A stretch of 35,341 bases of DNA from an uncultured Bdellovibrionales bacterium (GCA_937903155.1 CALCZU010000074.1:1-35341), one strand, 5' to 3'. Numbered from the stretch's first letter, positions 1 through 8,488 are shown. Notes: generated from the letters alone by a model not told the origin. Translations and numbers: made by a program.

Positions 1-197
1 CAACCCAGTACCGGGTCAAACATTTTTTCGGAGGGGCGAAGCTCGTCCGAATCTTTGCGGTGCGCAAAATAGCGGTACTTGGAAAGAAGCGTGTGCAGTC
101 CCCTCATGCGGGAGTCAAAGAAGGGGAGATGGAGAAAAAGTTCTAATAAAAAAAGACTAATAGAGACAATGACTAAGACATTCTTTAATGAGGGCAC
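1..197 (-). CDS. Partial membrane-anchored protein, probable SGNH/GDSL hydrolase N-terminus
   Basis: An uninterrupted minus-strand frame runs from a GTG at 197 off the left edge, giving 65 codons. No ATG is available. The frame is open further upstream to a TGA near 290 but offers no better start codon. The product begins with a short lysine-containing stretch and a hydrophobic segment (about residues 7-27), then a basic region, and ends at the edge in DPVLG with TG, the first two bases of a probable Trp codon, remaining. A membrane anchor followed by D-P-x-L-G-W is common at the start of SGNH hydrolases in polysaccharide loci, and the complete SGNH gene at 32168-33211 has the same anchor layout. 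The catalytic blocks lie outside the window, so the family call is inference. It is divergent from the next gene with 82 bp between. Confidence 0.45.
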   Translation of the reverse strand, partial: MPSLKNVLVIVSISLFLLELFLHLPFFDSRMRGLHTLLSKYRYFAHRKDSDELRPSEKMFDPVLG

Positions 198-226
198 AGG
201 GCCCGGTTTCTCACCTTTTATGAGAC

Positions 227-256
227 TTGAAAAGGTTAAATTCTTGCTTTCATAAA
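227..256 (+). promoter_or_regulatory. Candidate sigma70-type promoter for the GT-C gene at 280
   Basis: TTGAAA (227-232, 5 of 6 matches to the -35 consensus) and CATAAA (251-256, 4 of 6 to the -10) are separated by 18 bp. The predicted start near 263 would give a leader of about 17 nt before the TTG codon at 280. It was found by eye only. Confidence 0.3.
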
Positions 257-279
257 GGCATCCGAATAGTTTCAGGCGC

Positions 280-1488
280 TTGAATCATAAATCAAAAATC
301 GGTTTAATCCTCGGTGTTGCAGCGCTTTCGCGCGCAGCCTACTGGATTTTCCGCGGAGGGATTCAGTACGGAGGAGATTCGGCAAGTTATCTCAACCGCG
401 CACTGACTTTCTCGCAAGGAAATATTCCAGCGGGGGGAGGAACACATCTTCCGCTTTTTTCGTTTTTGATCGCCCCTGGATATTGGCTTCCGTTTTCTTT
501 TAGCGCCTATTTTTTCTGCTATGAGATGCTCCTCTCGCTTCTGACGGTTTGGGTGCTTTACCTGTTTGCAAAGAAGTGGGCGAGTTCCCAGTATGCTCTG
601 ATTGTTGCGGGAGTTGCAGCCGTTTATCCATCGATTCTTTTTTGGTTTCCATTTGTTTTAAGCGATACAACGTTCATCTTTTTTCTGTCCTTGTTTTTGC
701 TATCACTCATCCAACGACGCGCTTGGTTTATTGTTTTATGCTCGGGAGTTCTCCTTGCGTGTCGTCCGCATGCGATAGCGCTTGTGGGGAGTGCGGGTTT
801 TTATTTTCTTTTTCGATGGATTTTAAACCAGCGCGGGCCTCGGGCACTGGTCGTCACGATTGTTCTATTAATTTCTTCTGTGGGTCTCACGTTTCAGCTG
901 ACAAATCTCTCGCAGAAACTTTTAAAAAGCGTGCTCTTCGTTCAACCGCTTTGGTTTAGCACGCAGCGTGCGACAAATATTGATCAGATGAATAAGGTGC
1001 ATTTAGAAGAAGCGCGAATTTCAAAACTTTCGGCCCAATCCAATGGGAAATTTTCGGATTTTGATTTTAAGGCGGCGATTGCAACGAATTACATTTCAAA
1101 CTACCCGATTAAGTATCTTCTCATGGCCATCGAGCGCTTTTTTTGCTTTTGGTTTCCTTGGGCGTTTGCAACGCATTGGTCGTTTCTGCATCGATTGAGC
1201 GAGGTCTTTCAATCTTTTCTTTTGATCACAGGATATTTTCTGGCCTATCGGCACAGCGATTTTCATAAGCGAAAAAACTTAAATCTACTGGGCTGTCTTT
1301 TACTAGGGCTTTCCCTTTTGGTGATGTTTACTGTCGCCGATACCGACGTGCGGTATCGTTTGCCTGCAGAAGTTATTCTTTTACTTGCGGCGCCGTGGGG
1401 TTGGTCGCGCCTGCTTGCTCGAATCTATCAGGGAACCATTGGTAAGTGGGGACAGGGGCGTCAGGAGCTAAGTAACTCTTCGGCATAA
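280..1488 (+). CDS. GT-C fold membrane glycosyltransferase (PMT/ArnT-like)
   Basis: 402 aa, starting at TTG; no ATG lies near the N-terminus and no strong Shine-Dalgarno is visible. The protein is strongly hydrophobic with roughly ten membrane segments. An early GGDSASYLNRAL stretch sits where GT-C enzymes carry their first periplasmic-loop acidic residue, and the C-terminal DVRYRLPAEV motif before the last membrane segments is typical of the PMT/ArnT-like superfamily. Such enzymes transfer sugars from polyprenyl-phosphate donors on the periplasmic side. Donor and acceptor cannot be read from the sequence. Its last 116 bp, including the final membrane segment, overlap the 3' end of the convergent gene at 1373-2719. 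Confidence 0.7.
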   Translation: MNHKSKIGLILGVAALSRAAYWIFRGGIQYGGDSASYLNRALTFSQGNIPAGGGTHLPLFSFLIAPGYWLPFSFSAYFFCYEMLLSLLTVWVLYLFAKKWASSQYALIVAGVAAVYPSILFWFPFVLSDTTFIFFLSLFLLSLIQRRAWFIVLCSGVLLACRPHAIALVGSAGFYFLFRWILNQRGPRALVVTIVLLISSVGLTFQLTNLSQKLLKSVLFVQPLWFSTQRATNIDQMNKVHLEEARISKLSAQSNGKFSDFDFKAAIATNYISNYPIKYLLMAIERFFCFWFPWAFATHWSFLHRLSEVFQSFLLITGYFLAYRHSDFHKRKNLNLLGCLLLGLSLLVMFTVADTDVRYRLPAEVILLLAAPWGWSRLLARIYQGTIGKWGQGRQELSNSSA

Positions 1489-2719
1489 CATGTTCCTTCT
1501 GATCCTTTGGCGCAATCCAAGGAAAGTTTGCCAGTGAGAGCAGACTAAACGTAAACCAGACAAACAAAATGGAATAAGCAATTCGAGATTGTTTTTTGGG
1601 CTCGTAGTTTGAAAAAAGTTCGTAGATCGCTAAAGCACCTAATCCCCAAATGAATAACGAAAAATCTCCTACCATCACGGTATTTAATACCTTGCGTGTG
1701 GCGAAGAACTGAATCCAAGTCGAAAACACAAAAAGACCGAAAAAGACAAAAAGCTTATTCCCAAAACGCGCTCTAAATTTATTGAAAGAAATCAAAAGTA
1801 AAATGAGGGGAATATTGTATAGGTGCAGACAGGACGTTAGAAAATCTTTGAACGAAACCAAGACAATCTGAGCCGCGCTAAAAGGTCCCGTCGCAAGAAC
1901 TTCTTTAAAATAGCCCATGCCATAATGTTCCATCGTGATCTGCGGATTAAAATAGAGAATTCCCTGCTGAGCGACGTAGCCGCGCCAAAGAAGATAGGGG
2001 ACGCAATAAGCAGCAAGGCTCAAAGCACATTCTTTGTATCGCTTCTGCCAAAGGCTCCAGAACACAATCGCAATATACATCGCATAATTTTGTTTCGTGA
2101 GCATTAAAACACCTAAAACCATGGAAAAAATAATGTTTTTTCCGTGCGAATAGTTCCGGCAAAGATGGTGAAAAAGAAAACCAATGAAAATCGGATTCAT
2201 CCATTGAGCGTCCGTCTCTCCAAAGGTGGTAATGTAGGTAATCGAATAGTGTTGAGTTAAAAGAAAACCTGCCGCTAAAAAGGCTGCTAACGGCGGCATG
2301 TAAAATAGCAAAAGATGATAGAAAAGAATCGCGGCTGATAAATAGACAAAAATCTTCAGCGCGATAAATCCCGCGGCCGTTGCGACCAACGGCGAGACGA
2401 CCGCAAATGGTTTCGCCGCTAGCTGTATCGAAGCTCCAAGGAGATGGGCCATCATGTAAGAAAATGGCCGACTAATGCGTTGGGCGTTGTAAACGAAATA
2501 CTCTGGAAAGTAGGTCGCTGTGAGAAGATTCATTCCTGAATCGAGATCATATTGCCACCCCAAAGGAATTTTTGGATTTTTTACGACTTCATATTCGGGC
2601 CGCGGATTGATCCACGCGATGTTCATCGAAACGGCAAGCACGACCACCACCAGAATTAAAAAGCCGAAGTAAGCCTTTCTTAAACCAAAAAAGTTATCGG
2701 ATGGGTTTTGAAGATCCAT
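1373..2719 (-). CDS. Polytopic membrane protein, putative GT-C glycosyltransferase
   Basis: 448 aa from the ATG at 2719, chosen because GGAG sits about 8 nt upstream. A TTG at 2749 would add 10 residues with no ribosome site. The protein has an N-terminal signal-anchor, a periplasmic loop rich in charged and aromatic residues (WINPRPEYEVV), then many membrane segments. I see no confident catalytic motif. Topology and context suggest a lipid-linked-sugar-dependent glycosyltransferase or a related polymer enzyme. The start overlaps the end of the upstream GT2 by 26 bp, so the two are probably translationally coupled; DPM1-like GT2 enzymes make the polyprenyl-phosphate sugars that GT-C enzymes use. 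The soluble C-terminal tail is encoded antiparallel to the end of the gene at 280-1488. Confidence 0.6.
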   Translation of the reverse strand: MDLQNPSDNFFGLRKAYFGFLILVVVVLAVSMNIAWINPRPEYEVVKNPKIPLGWQYDLDSGMNLLTATYFPEYFVYNAQRISRPFSYMMAHLLGASIQLAAKPFAVVSPLVATAAGFIALKIFVYLSAAILFYHLLLFYMPPLAAFLAAGFLLTQHYSITYITTFGETDAQWMNPIFIGFLFHHLCRNYSHGKNIIFSMVLGVLMLTKQNYAMYIAIVFWSLWQKRYKECALSLAAYCVPYLLWRGYVAQQGILYFNPQITMEHYGMGYFKEVLATGPFSAAQIVLVSFKDFLTSCLHLYNIPLILLLISFNKFRARFGNKLFVFFGLFVFSTWIQFFATRKVLNTVMVGDFSLFIWGLGALAIYELFSNYEPKKQSRIAYSILFVWFTFSLLSLANFPWIAPKDQKEHVMPKSYLAPDAPVPTYQWFPDRFEQAGATNPTAPQVKE

Positions 2720-3392
2720 GAAAACACTCCGCAAAAAAAAGTTTAACAAATGCCATTCCGGTCGGGATGCTCGGCGATCCGACCCGATCTTCGATGCGGC
2801 TTCCTTCGTGCGTGGGAAATTCCTTGATTACTAATTTTCTTTTAAACGCTCGAATCGAAGTTTGATATTCAATCGTGTAACCGCTTCCATCTGGAGTTAT
2901 CGAGTTCCAAGCGCTTCTGCGGATGGCGCGAAAACCATTGATCGTGTCATGAACATACTTCCCACGATTCCAAACCACGTTCGCGATCAGTGTGAAACCT
3001 TGGTTTGCCCACTTTCGGAATTTTAGAAGTTCTCCGTCCTCTTCGTTATATCCCCCATCGGACATTCGGTTTCCAATGACGATATCGGCCCCGTTTTCTA
3101 AAAACGGACGAAACTTTGGAATATCTTCGGGCATTTCATTTCCATCGGGACTAAAAAAAATGAGTGCGTCCCCTTGAGCTTGGGCAAACGCCATTCGAAA
3201 GGCCTCTCCGCGACCTTTCATGGTTTGGCGCAGCACTTTAACGTCGTTTTTTTCCAAAAATTCAATTGAACCATCCGTGCTATTCCAATCAACTGCAAAA
3301 ATTTCATCGACAGATTGTCGCGGAATGCGATGAAAGAGAGCTTTTAATCCATGGATCTCATTGCAGGTTAAAATCACGAGCGAGATTTTCAT
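2694..3392 (-). CDS. GT2 family glycosyltransferase (DPM1-like)
   Basis: 232 aa. The N-terminal SLVILTCNEIHGLKALF and DWNSTDGS match the GT-A nucleotide-binding fold of family 2. FFSPDGNEMPEDI occupies the DxD position, and the IVIGNRMSDGG stretch corresponds to the G-S/N-R loop of dolichyl- or undecaprenyl-phosphate glycosyltransferases. There is no C-terminal membrane domain, so it is a soluble or peripheral type. The ATG overlaps the stop of the upstream PLP-GT2 fusion in an ATGA arrangement, so the pair is coupled. Likely role (inference): charging a polyprenyl phosphate with a sugar for the membrane protein encoded directly downstream. The sugar is unknown. Confidence 0.8.
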   Translation of the reverse strand: MKISLVILTCNEIHGLKALFHRIPRQSVDEIFAVDWNSTDGSIEFLEKNDVKVLRQTMKGRGEAFRMAFAQAQGDALIFFSPDGNEMPEDIPKFRPFLENGADIVIGNRMSDGGYNEEDGELLKFRKWANQGFTLIANVVWNRGKYVHDTINGFRAIRRSAWNSITPDGSGYTIEYQTSIRAFKRKLVIKEFPTHEGSRIEDRVGSPSIPTGMAFVKLFFAECFHGSSKPIR

Positions 3393-5371
3393 TTAGATTG
3401 TTCCGGAACGGCATTAATGGAACCGCGAAAAATATGTTTTAGCGTATACGAAAATAAAATTCCCAGAAGTGAAAAAACGGAAGCGAGGCGGCTGTTTTGC
3501 CGCTGCGCGATTAAGGGCGGTCTTTCGACGGTGGGGCATTCTGAATACTTCAGTCCGCGCTCAAGGGCGGCAGCGGTCATTTCAAACATAATGCTATTGC
3601 CATTGCTTTTAAGATCTAAATCTTTAATCGAACGTCGTACGAAACCGCGCATCAGATTATTACTGTCTGTGAGATTTTGCCGAAAGACGATACTGATTAA
3701 AAAAGTGAATAGACGGTTTCCAATAGAACGGTATGAAAGGGGTCTCAATGTTTTGCGTCCTCCACCCGGCATAAACCGACTTCCGACGACCAGTTCATTT
3801 CCTTGGCGGAGTTTGATGAGGATGTTGCTGAGGTCGAGTGGGTTATCCGAGCCATCGACTCCGATCACTAAGATGTACTTGCAGCGCGTTCTATCAATCG
3901 CCTTTTTTAACAGCTCGCCTTTTCCCGCATCTTCCGAAAGCACTTCAAAACCCGCTTCGCCAAAAGCTTTTCCCACTTGCGAACCTGGACATGCATCTAA
4001 AACGATTTTCTCCGCGAAGAGTGAAAGCTGCATACTATTGACGATATTTTGCAGGACTAACGGATCGACTTCTCGTTTTGTTTTAGAGAGAATTACGAGA
4101 CAAGCGCGTTGGTCGAGAGCCGTCTCAGTTTGAAAACAGCCGTGGAGAGTTTCGACGATGTAATCTCTTTCGAGTTCAGTGATCCCCTGGTGGCATCCGA
4201 TATAAAATCCGCTTTCGTTAATCCATTTCGCGACGGGGAAATCGGACTCTTTGATCCCTAAAATATCTCGATAGGCAGGCTGATTGACGAGTGGAAGCAT
4301 GTCCCGAGTTTCAATTCCACGCGCTTCTAAATACTCAACGATCCGTTGTTTCGTTTCGCGCTTTACCACTATCGGAAACATCATAAATGCGTGGCCAGCA
4401 CCTGGGCGAATAGACGGAAGCTGGATATGATCTTCGAGATCTTTTAATGCTCGGGTGAGGTATTGCCCATTGTCCCATCGGGCGCGCATCATGAAATCAC
4501 GGTTTTCAAACTCGGCAAGCCCGAGCGCGCCTTCGAGTTCAGTGACTCGGAAACTGTATCCTGTGCTAATAAACGAAAAACGTTTTTGGATGATCAAACG
4601 CATTTCTTCAGCGCTTTTTCCGTTATCATCGTCGATATTAAGATAAATTGAATCTCTTCCATGATTTGCGAGAGACCGCATTGATATCGCAAGGTCCGGA
4701 TCGTTCGTCGTGCACAACCCGCCCACCCCGGTGCAAAGAAGATGAGCGACGTAAGTTGAGAAGCAGCCAATATCCCCCATTGCGCCCACAGATTTTCCGT
4801 TGAGACGCGTAAACATCGTCTCGCAAGAGTCTTCTAAAATTTTAAGTTTGTACTTTTCGGCAAGCGCTCCGATGGAATCCATGTCGCAAGGATGTCCGAA
4901 GAGGTGGACGGGTAAAATACAACGAGTGCGGGGAGTAATTGCGGCTTCCAATTTCTCGGGGTCCATTTCGTAGTACTTTGGATCCACATCGACAATCACG
5001 GGGGTGAGATTTAGCTGAATCACCACATTTAAAGTCGCGACAAACGTGACGGAGGGAACAATGACTTCATCGCCATCTTTCCAACCATTTCGAATTTTTA
5101 AAGCGTGAAGCGCAATCATCAAACTCGACGTTCCGCTGTTAGTCATAATCGCAAACTTGCAGTCATGAGCGGCGGCAAAAACTTTTTCGAATTTCTGAAT
5201 ATAAGGCCCGTATGAGAGTCGTTCGGATCTTAAAACGTCGTTAACGTACTGAAAGGCTTTTTCGGATATTTTACAAGTTCCGACGCCGATGGAGGCCATC
5301 GCGTTGGAGGTGGGATTGAGCGAAGGAGGCAATTCGCGCTTTTTTTGAAAATTTTGGCGTCCCAGATCCAT
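3389..5371 (-). CDS. PLP-dependent sugar 3-dehydratase-like enzyme (active-site Lys replaced by His) fused to a GT2 domain
   Basis: 660 aa from the ATG at 5371; a TTG 6 bp upstream is the alternative. Residues about 28-413 are a DegT/DnrJ/EryC1/StrS fold-type-I PLP domain: NSGTSSLMIAL, PVHLFGHPCDMD and EDSCET are visible. Where aminotransferases have the Schiff-base lysine, this protein reads FSTYVAHLLCTGVGG, putting His210 at the lysine position. Lys-to-His is the hallmark of the 3-dehydrases ColD (GDP-4-keto-6-deoxymannose) and DdhC/E1 (CDP sugar), and GFYIGCHQ near residue 390 also resembles ColD. Residues about 418-660 are a DPM1-like GT2 domain (VIGVDGSDNP, VVGSRFMPGGGR) without a membrane tail. 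Fusion of a sugar-modifying enzyme to a glycosyltransferase is unusual. The neighbouring Fcl-like reductase supports a GDP-hexose substrate, but the substrate is inferred. Confidence 0.8.
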   Translation of the reverse strand: MDLGRQNFQKKRELPPSLNPTSNAMASIGVGTCKISEKAFQYVNDVLRSERLSYGPYIQKFEKVFAAAHDCKFAIMTNSGTSSLMIALHALKIRNGWKDGDEVIVPSVTFVATLNVVIQLNLTPVIVDVDPKYYEMDPEKLEAAITPRTRCILPVHLFGHPCDMDSIGALAEKYKLKILEDSCETMFTRLNGKSVGAMGDIGCFSTYVAHLLCTGVGGLCTTNDPDLAISMRSLANHGRDSIYLNIDDDNGKSAEEMRLIIQKRFSFISTGYSFRVTELEGALGLAEFENRDFMMRARWDNGQYLTRALKDLEDHIQLPSIRPGAGHAFMMFPIVVKRETKQRIVEYLEARGIETRDMLPLVNQPAYRDILGIKESDFPVAKWINESGFYIGCHQGITELERDYIVETLHGCFQTETALDQRACLVILSKTKREVDPLVLQNIVNSMQLSLFAEKIVLDACPGSQVGKAFGEAGFEVLSEDAGKGELLKKAIDRTRCKYILVIGVDGSDNPLDLSNILIKLRQGNELVVGSRFMPGGGRKTLRPLSYRSIGNRLFTFLISIVFRQNLTDSNNLMRGFVRRSIKDLDLKSNGNSIMFEMTAAALERGLKYSECPTVERPPLIAQRQNSRLASVFSLLGILFSYTLKHIFRGSINAVPEQSK

Positions 5372-5443
5372 AGGCAATTCGAAATAAACGTATCCAAGAT
5401 TTTTAGACGAGCGCTCAGACCTTGTCGAGATAAAACAAAGACG

Positions 5444-6430
5444 CTACGGGGTTATATGACTTGATGCGTTATTGTGTTTGGATCCAGTGGGTGGGGATTC
5501 AAAAGTTCCGTTTTGGAGTGCCCATTGATAGGTCTTCTCGAGACCTGAGAGGAGAGTTGTTTGAGGTTTCCAGCCCATTTCAAAAATTCGCGAGCTATTA
5601 ATCAGTTTTCGAGGAGATCCATCCGGCTTGGAGGTATCAAAAACGATCCTCCCCTGAAATCCGGTCACTTTTTTTACAATTTCGGCCATCTCGGCGATAG
5701 GAATATCCGATCCATATCCGATATTTAAAATCTCGGGTGAATCGTATTCTTCCATGACAAGCATGAGTGCATCGGTGAGGTCATCTGCATATAAAAACTC
5801 TCGGAAGGGTTTCCCGGTTCCCCAAACAACGACTTCACTTGCAGACGCTAACTTTGCATCATGAAAACGTCTCAAAAGCCCTGGCAGCACATGACATTGG
5901 AGCGGGTGAAAATTGTCATGGATGCCGTAAAGATTAGTTGGCATGACAGAAACAAAGTTTTTTCCATATTGTTGCTGATAAAACTGGCAAAGTTTCAGGC
6001 CGGCGATTTTTGCAATCGCGTAACCTTCGTTGGTGGGCTCGAGTTTTCCAGTCAATAAACACTCCTCCGACATGGGTTGTGGAGCTTCGCGCGGATAAAT
6101 ACAACTGCTTCCCAAATTTAGAACTTTTTTAACATCGTAATTGGCAGAAGCGTGCAGGATATTCGTCGTAATCATCAAATTGTCATAGAGAAAATCTGCG
6201 GGAAGCGTTTTGTTCGCGTGAATCCCACCCACTTTCGCCGCGGCTAAAAAAACGTAGTCAATTTTTTTCTCTTTGAAAAACGCGTGCACCTTCGTTTGAT
6301 CGCGCAAGTCCAGTTCGGAGCTAGTAGCGGTGATGAGACTTGAATATCCCTCTTTGACAAGTCGTCGGAGAATGGAAGAGCCGACGAGTCCTCGATGGCC
6401 AGCAACAAAAATTCTGTCGGTCTTATTCAT
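5444..6430 (-). CDS. fcl: GDP-L-fucose synthase family (GDP-4-keto-6-deoxymannose 3,5-epimerase/4-reductase); possibly GDP-colitose synthase
   Basis: 328 aa, normal length. It is an extended SDR: NADP-binding GHRGLVGSS (G11, G14, G17), LGSSCIYP (S108, C110), YAIAK giving Tyr137 and Lys141, and the PTNLYG-HDNFHP stretch typical of Fcl/WcaG. Fcl converts GDP-4-keto-6-deoxy-D-mannose to GDP-L-fucose in the cytosol. ColC, which makes GDP-L-colitose after ColD, belongs to the same family, so the ColD-like neighbour makes colitose an alternative product. No GDP-mannose 4,6-dehydratase (gmd) is in the window; it must lie elsewhere if either pathway runs. The ATG overlaps the stop of the upstream methyltransferase (ATGA). 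A gap of 72 bp separates it from the downstream PLP-GT2 gene. Confidence 0.85.
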   Translation of the reverse strand: MNKTDRIFVAGHRGLVGSSILRRLVKEGYSSLITATSSELDLRDQTKVHAFFKEKKIDYVFLAAAKVGGIHANKTLPADFLYDNLMITTNILHASANYDVKKVLNLGSSCIYPREAPQPMSEECLLTGKLEPTNEGYAIAKIAGLKLCQFYQQQYGKNFVSVMPTNLYGIHDNFHPLQCHVLPGLLRRFHDAKLASASEVVVWGTGKPFREFLYADDLTDALMLVMEEYDSPEILNIGYGSDIPIAEMAEIVKKVTGFQGRIVFDTSKPDGSPRKLINSSRIFEMGWKPQTTLLSGLEKTYQWALQNGTFESPPTGSKHNNASSHITP

Positions 6431-7275
6431 GGTGCGATTTCCAAAGAAGGAGTCTTTTTAAAAACAAATTCATTACAGCCGATCCCACCTGAGCAGGTTC
6501 TTAATTTTTTCAAATCATATCCTTTCGAATGAAAGAATTCGAAAATCTGTTCTGGGCTGGCAACTTCAAAGGGATAGCCTCCCACCCAATCGACGAGGTC
6601 ATACCAAGGCGACATTCCCCGATTCGATTTGTATGTGTTCCAAGTGTGAAAAGGATTAAAGTGTTTTACGAAGTCTAAGATCATTGTCGGAAACCACAGT
6701 CTCGGAAAAGTGAAAAGAAGAACTATCCATCGCAATGAGGAAGGAAGAAAATTATAGAGTTTTTTGATTTGAATCCAGACTGAAGTCATTCTTCCCATGT
6801 CGTTATAGATGGAAATAAACAAGGAACCGTTCGGATTGACTCGAGCCGACGCATTTTCCAATGCGTCCCACATACTTCCTGTGTGATGAAGGACTCCCCA
6901 CGAATATACAATATCGAAAGTTCCCAGAGATTCTAAAAACGGGATATCGAGCACAGAACCTTGAAAGATTTTCCAATCAGAATCCTGAGGAAAGAATTTT
7001 TTCTTAAGCGTTTTGGCGCAATTCACAGAGTCGATATCGAAATCAAACGAGGTCACTTTCGCACCTAACATCCGTGCGGCAAGTGAAAAAAGTCCGCTGC
7101 CCGATCCGATGTCTAAAAACGAAACTCCGTTGAGATCCGTTCGTTTCAAATTTTTTAAAAGCGATTCTTTCGCTTCTTCTATTCGGCGGATATCCAACCC
7201 TTGAAGAAAATTCTGCCAGTTACGACCGAATGAAAAACGGTAGTCTTCAAGATGGGTTGCTGTTTCTGTGCTCAT
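6427..7275 (-). CDS. Class I SAM-dependent methyltransferase
   Basis: 282 aa from the ATG at 7275. An ATG at 7320 would add 15 hydrophobic residues that are not typical of the family, so I prefer the shorter form; neither start has a clear Shine-Dalgarno. Motif I is FLDIGSGSGLFSLAA (about residues 53-67), followed by an acidic strand end (SFDFD) and DIVYSWGVLHHTG for motif II/III, as in methyltransferases of the type 11/12 group found in glycan loci. The C-terminal third (PWYDLVDWVGGYPFEVA) forms a substrate-specific cap. It is first in the minus-strand operon and overlaps fcl by 4 bp, suggesting methylation of the same glycan or its precursor. The methyl acceptor is unknown. Confidence 0.8.
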   Translation of the reverse strand: MSTETATHLEDYRFSFGRNWQNFLQGLDIRRIEEAKESLLKNLKRTDLNGVSFLDIGSGSGLFSLAARMLGAKVTSFDFDIDSVNCAKTLKKKFFPQDSDWKIFQGSVLDIPFLESLGTFDIVYSWGVLHHTGSMWDALENASARVNPNGSLFISIYNDMGRMTSVWIQIKKLYNFLPSSLRWIVLLFTFPRLWFPTMILDFVKHFNPFHTWNTYKSNRGMSPWYDLVDWVGGYPFEVASPEQIFEFFHSKGYDLKKLRTCSGGIGCNEFVFKKTPSLEIAP

Positions 7276-7346
7276 GAAGGGGAGAAAATACCCTGAAAGA
7301 GTCTTTAAAATCAAGAACATTGCGGGTTCACGGATGCCTCAAGGAT

Positions 7347-7374
7347 TTGCTTTACTAGGGTGCTTGCTTAAAAT
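7347..7374 (+). promoter_or_regulatory. Candidate promoter for the GT2 gene at 7391
   Basis: TTGCTT (7347-7352, 4 of 6 to the -35) and TAAAAT (7369-7374, 5 of 6 to the -10) are 16 bp apart in the 115-bp gap between divergent genes. The implied transcript start near 7381 would leave only about 10 nt before the ATG, which is short, so the call is tentative. Confidence 0.3.
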
Positions 7375-7390
7375 ACTGCTTAGGCATTCC

Positions 7391-8488
7391 ATGACCGAAA
7401 CGCCCCATCAATCGACGACCGTACCCCTTATTTCGGTCCTTTTGTGCGCCTATAATAGCGAAAAGTTTATTGAAGAAGCGATCGAATCGATTTTATCGCA
7501 AACCTTTCGAGACTTTGAATTAGTGATCGTATTGGATGCTCCTACAGACAATACCCGTAAAAAAGTTCGGGCATTCAAGGACTCTCGGATCCGATTGATT
7601 GAAAACGCGCAGAATCTCGGCTTAACCCGATCACTGAATGTGGGACTGAAGTACTGCCGGGGAACTTGGGTTGCGAGGCAAGATGCCGACGATGTTTCTT
7701 TCCCTCATCGACTCGAAAGTCAGTTGAGGTACTTGTCGCAAAATCCGCAAACCGTTCTTTTAGGAAGTGCTGCAAAATGGATTAATCGCTCCGGGAAAGA
7801 AATTGGAGAGGTTAAAGTTCCTTCGCAGTGGGAGGAAATTCTTTGGCAGTTCCATTTTGAAAATCCGTTCATTCACAGTTCTATCATTTTTAAAAAAGAT
7901 CTCGTTTTGGGGCTTGGTGGTTATAACGAAAATTTTAAAAGAACTCAGGATTTTGAACTTTGGTCAAAAATTGTTCCGTTTTATCCCGTCGCAAATTTAA
8001 AGGAAGCGCTCGTGAAATACCGAACGCACGAAAATTCAATTTCGAGCACCCAGGCGGAACGATCCAACACTTATGGTCATCTGGTTTTTCAAACATACGG
8101 AAAAGAGATGGGAATCTCTCCTGAAAATGCCAAAGCACTGGGGACAATTCGAGCCACGCGGTATCAGTCAGAGGATATTCCCCTCTTGTGGAAAGCTTTG
8201 AATTACCTTCCTCAACTCAACTCTGATTTTTTGAAAGAGTCTCCGCATTTGAAAAGCAGTGTCTATCTGAAGCAACAGCATGCAAAACATTTGGAATCAG
8301 TCGCAATGAAATCCTCAGGGGTTTCAAATGCGCTTTCTTTTTGTGCTCTTTATCAAATGGGTCGTGTTTCGTGGAAATCCTGGCTTCAGTTTTCCTATCT
8401 TCGCTGGCTTTTAAGAATGGGAAGCGGCGTATTTGGCGCAGAAGCTTTTCAAAAATTAAGATCCCTTAAATACAAATTAGCGCAGTAG
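7391..8488 (+). CDS. GT2 family glycosyltransferase
   Basis: 365 aa from the ATG at 7391. In-frame GTG (7268) and ATG (7334) codons lie upstream but would add residues not typical of the family and collide with the divergent methyltransferase. The GT-A core is clear: LISVLLCAYNSEKFIEEAI at the N-terminus, FRDFELVIVLDAPTDNT, and the DxD motif in RQDADDVSFPHRL. FKRTQDFELWSKI is the usual ED/DxxLW acceptor-site motif of this family. It probably adds a sugar to the lipid-linked repeat unit in the cytosol. Specificity is not readable. The last 12 bp overlap the convergent GT4 gene. Confidence 0.85.
   Translation: MTETPHQSTTVPLISVLLCAYNSEKFIEEAIESILSQTFRDFELVIVLDAPTDNTRKKVRAFKDSRIRLIENAQNLGLTRSLNVGLKYCRGTWVARQDADDVSFPHRLESQLRYLSQNPQTVLLGSAAKWINRSGKEIGEVKVPSQWEEILWQFHFENPFIHSSIIFKKDLVLGLGGYNENFKRTQDFELWSKIVPFYPVANLKEALVKYRTHENSISSTQAERSNTYGHLVFQTYGKEMGISPENAKALGTIRATRYQSEDIPLLWKALNYLPQLNSDFLKESPHLKSSVYLKQQHAKHLESVAMKSSGVSNALSFCALYQMGRVSWKSWLQFSYLRWLLRMGSGVFGAEAFQKLRSLKYKLAQ

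Noticed and set aside
549..959. Out-of-frame open frame inside the first membrane protein gene
   Set aside because: Cys/Ser-rich translation without motifs; the overlapping frame has coherent membrane topology.
3417..4133. Long plus-strand open frame (238 codons) antisense to the PLP-GT2 gene
   Set aside because: Product is Arg/Ser/Pro-rich with no domain, and the opposite strand encodes a clear two-domain enzyme; an antisense shadow.
7268..7390. N-terminal extension of the GT2 gene from GTG 7268
   Set aside because: It would add 41 residues before the GT2 fold start, overlap the divergent methyltransferase start and erase the promoter region.
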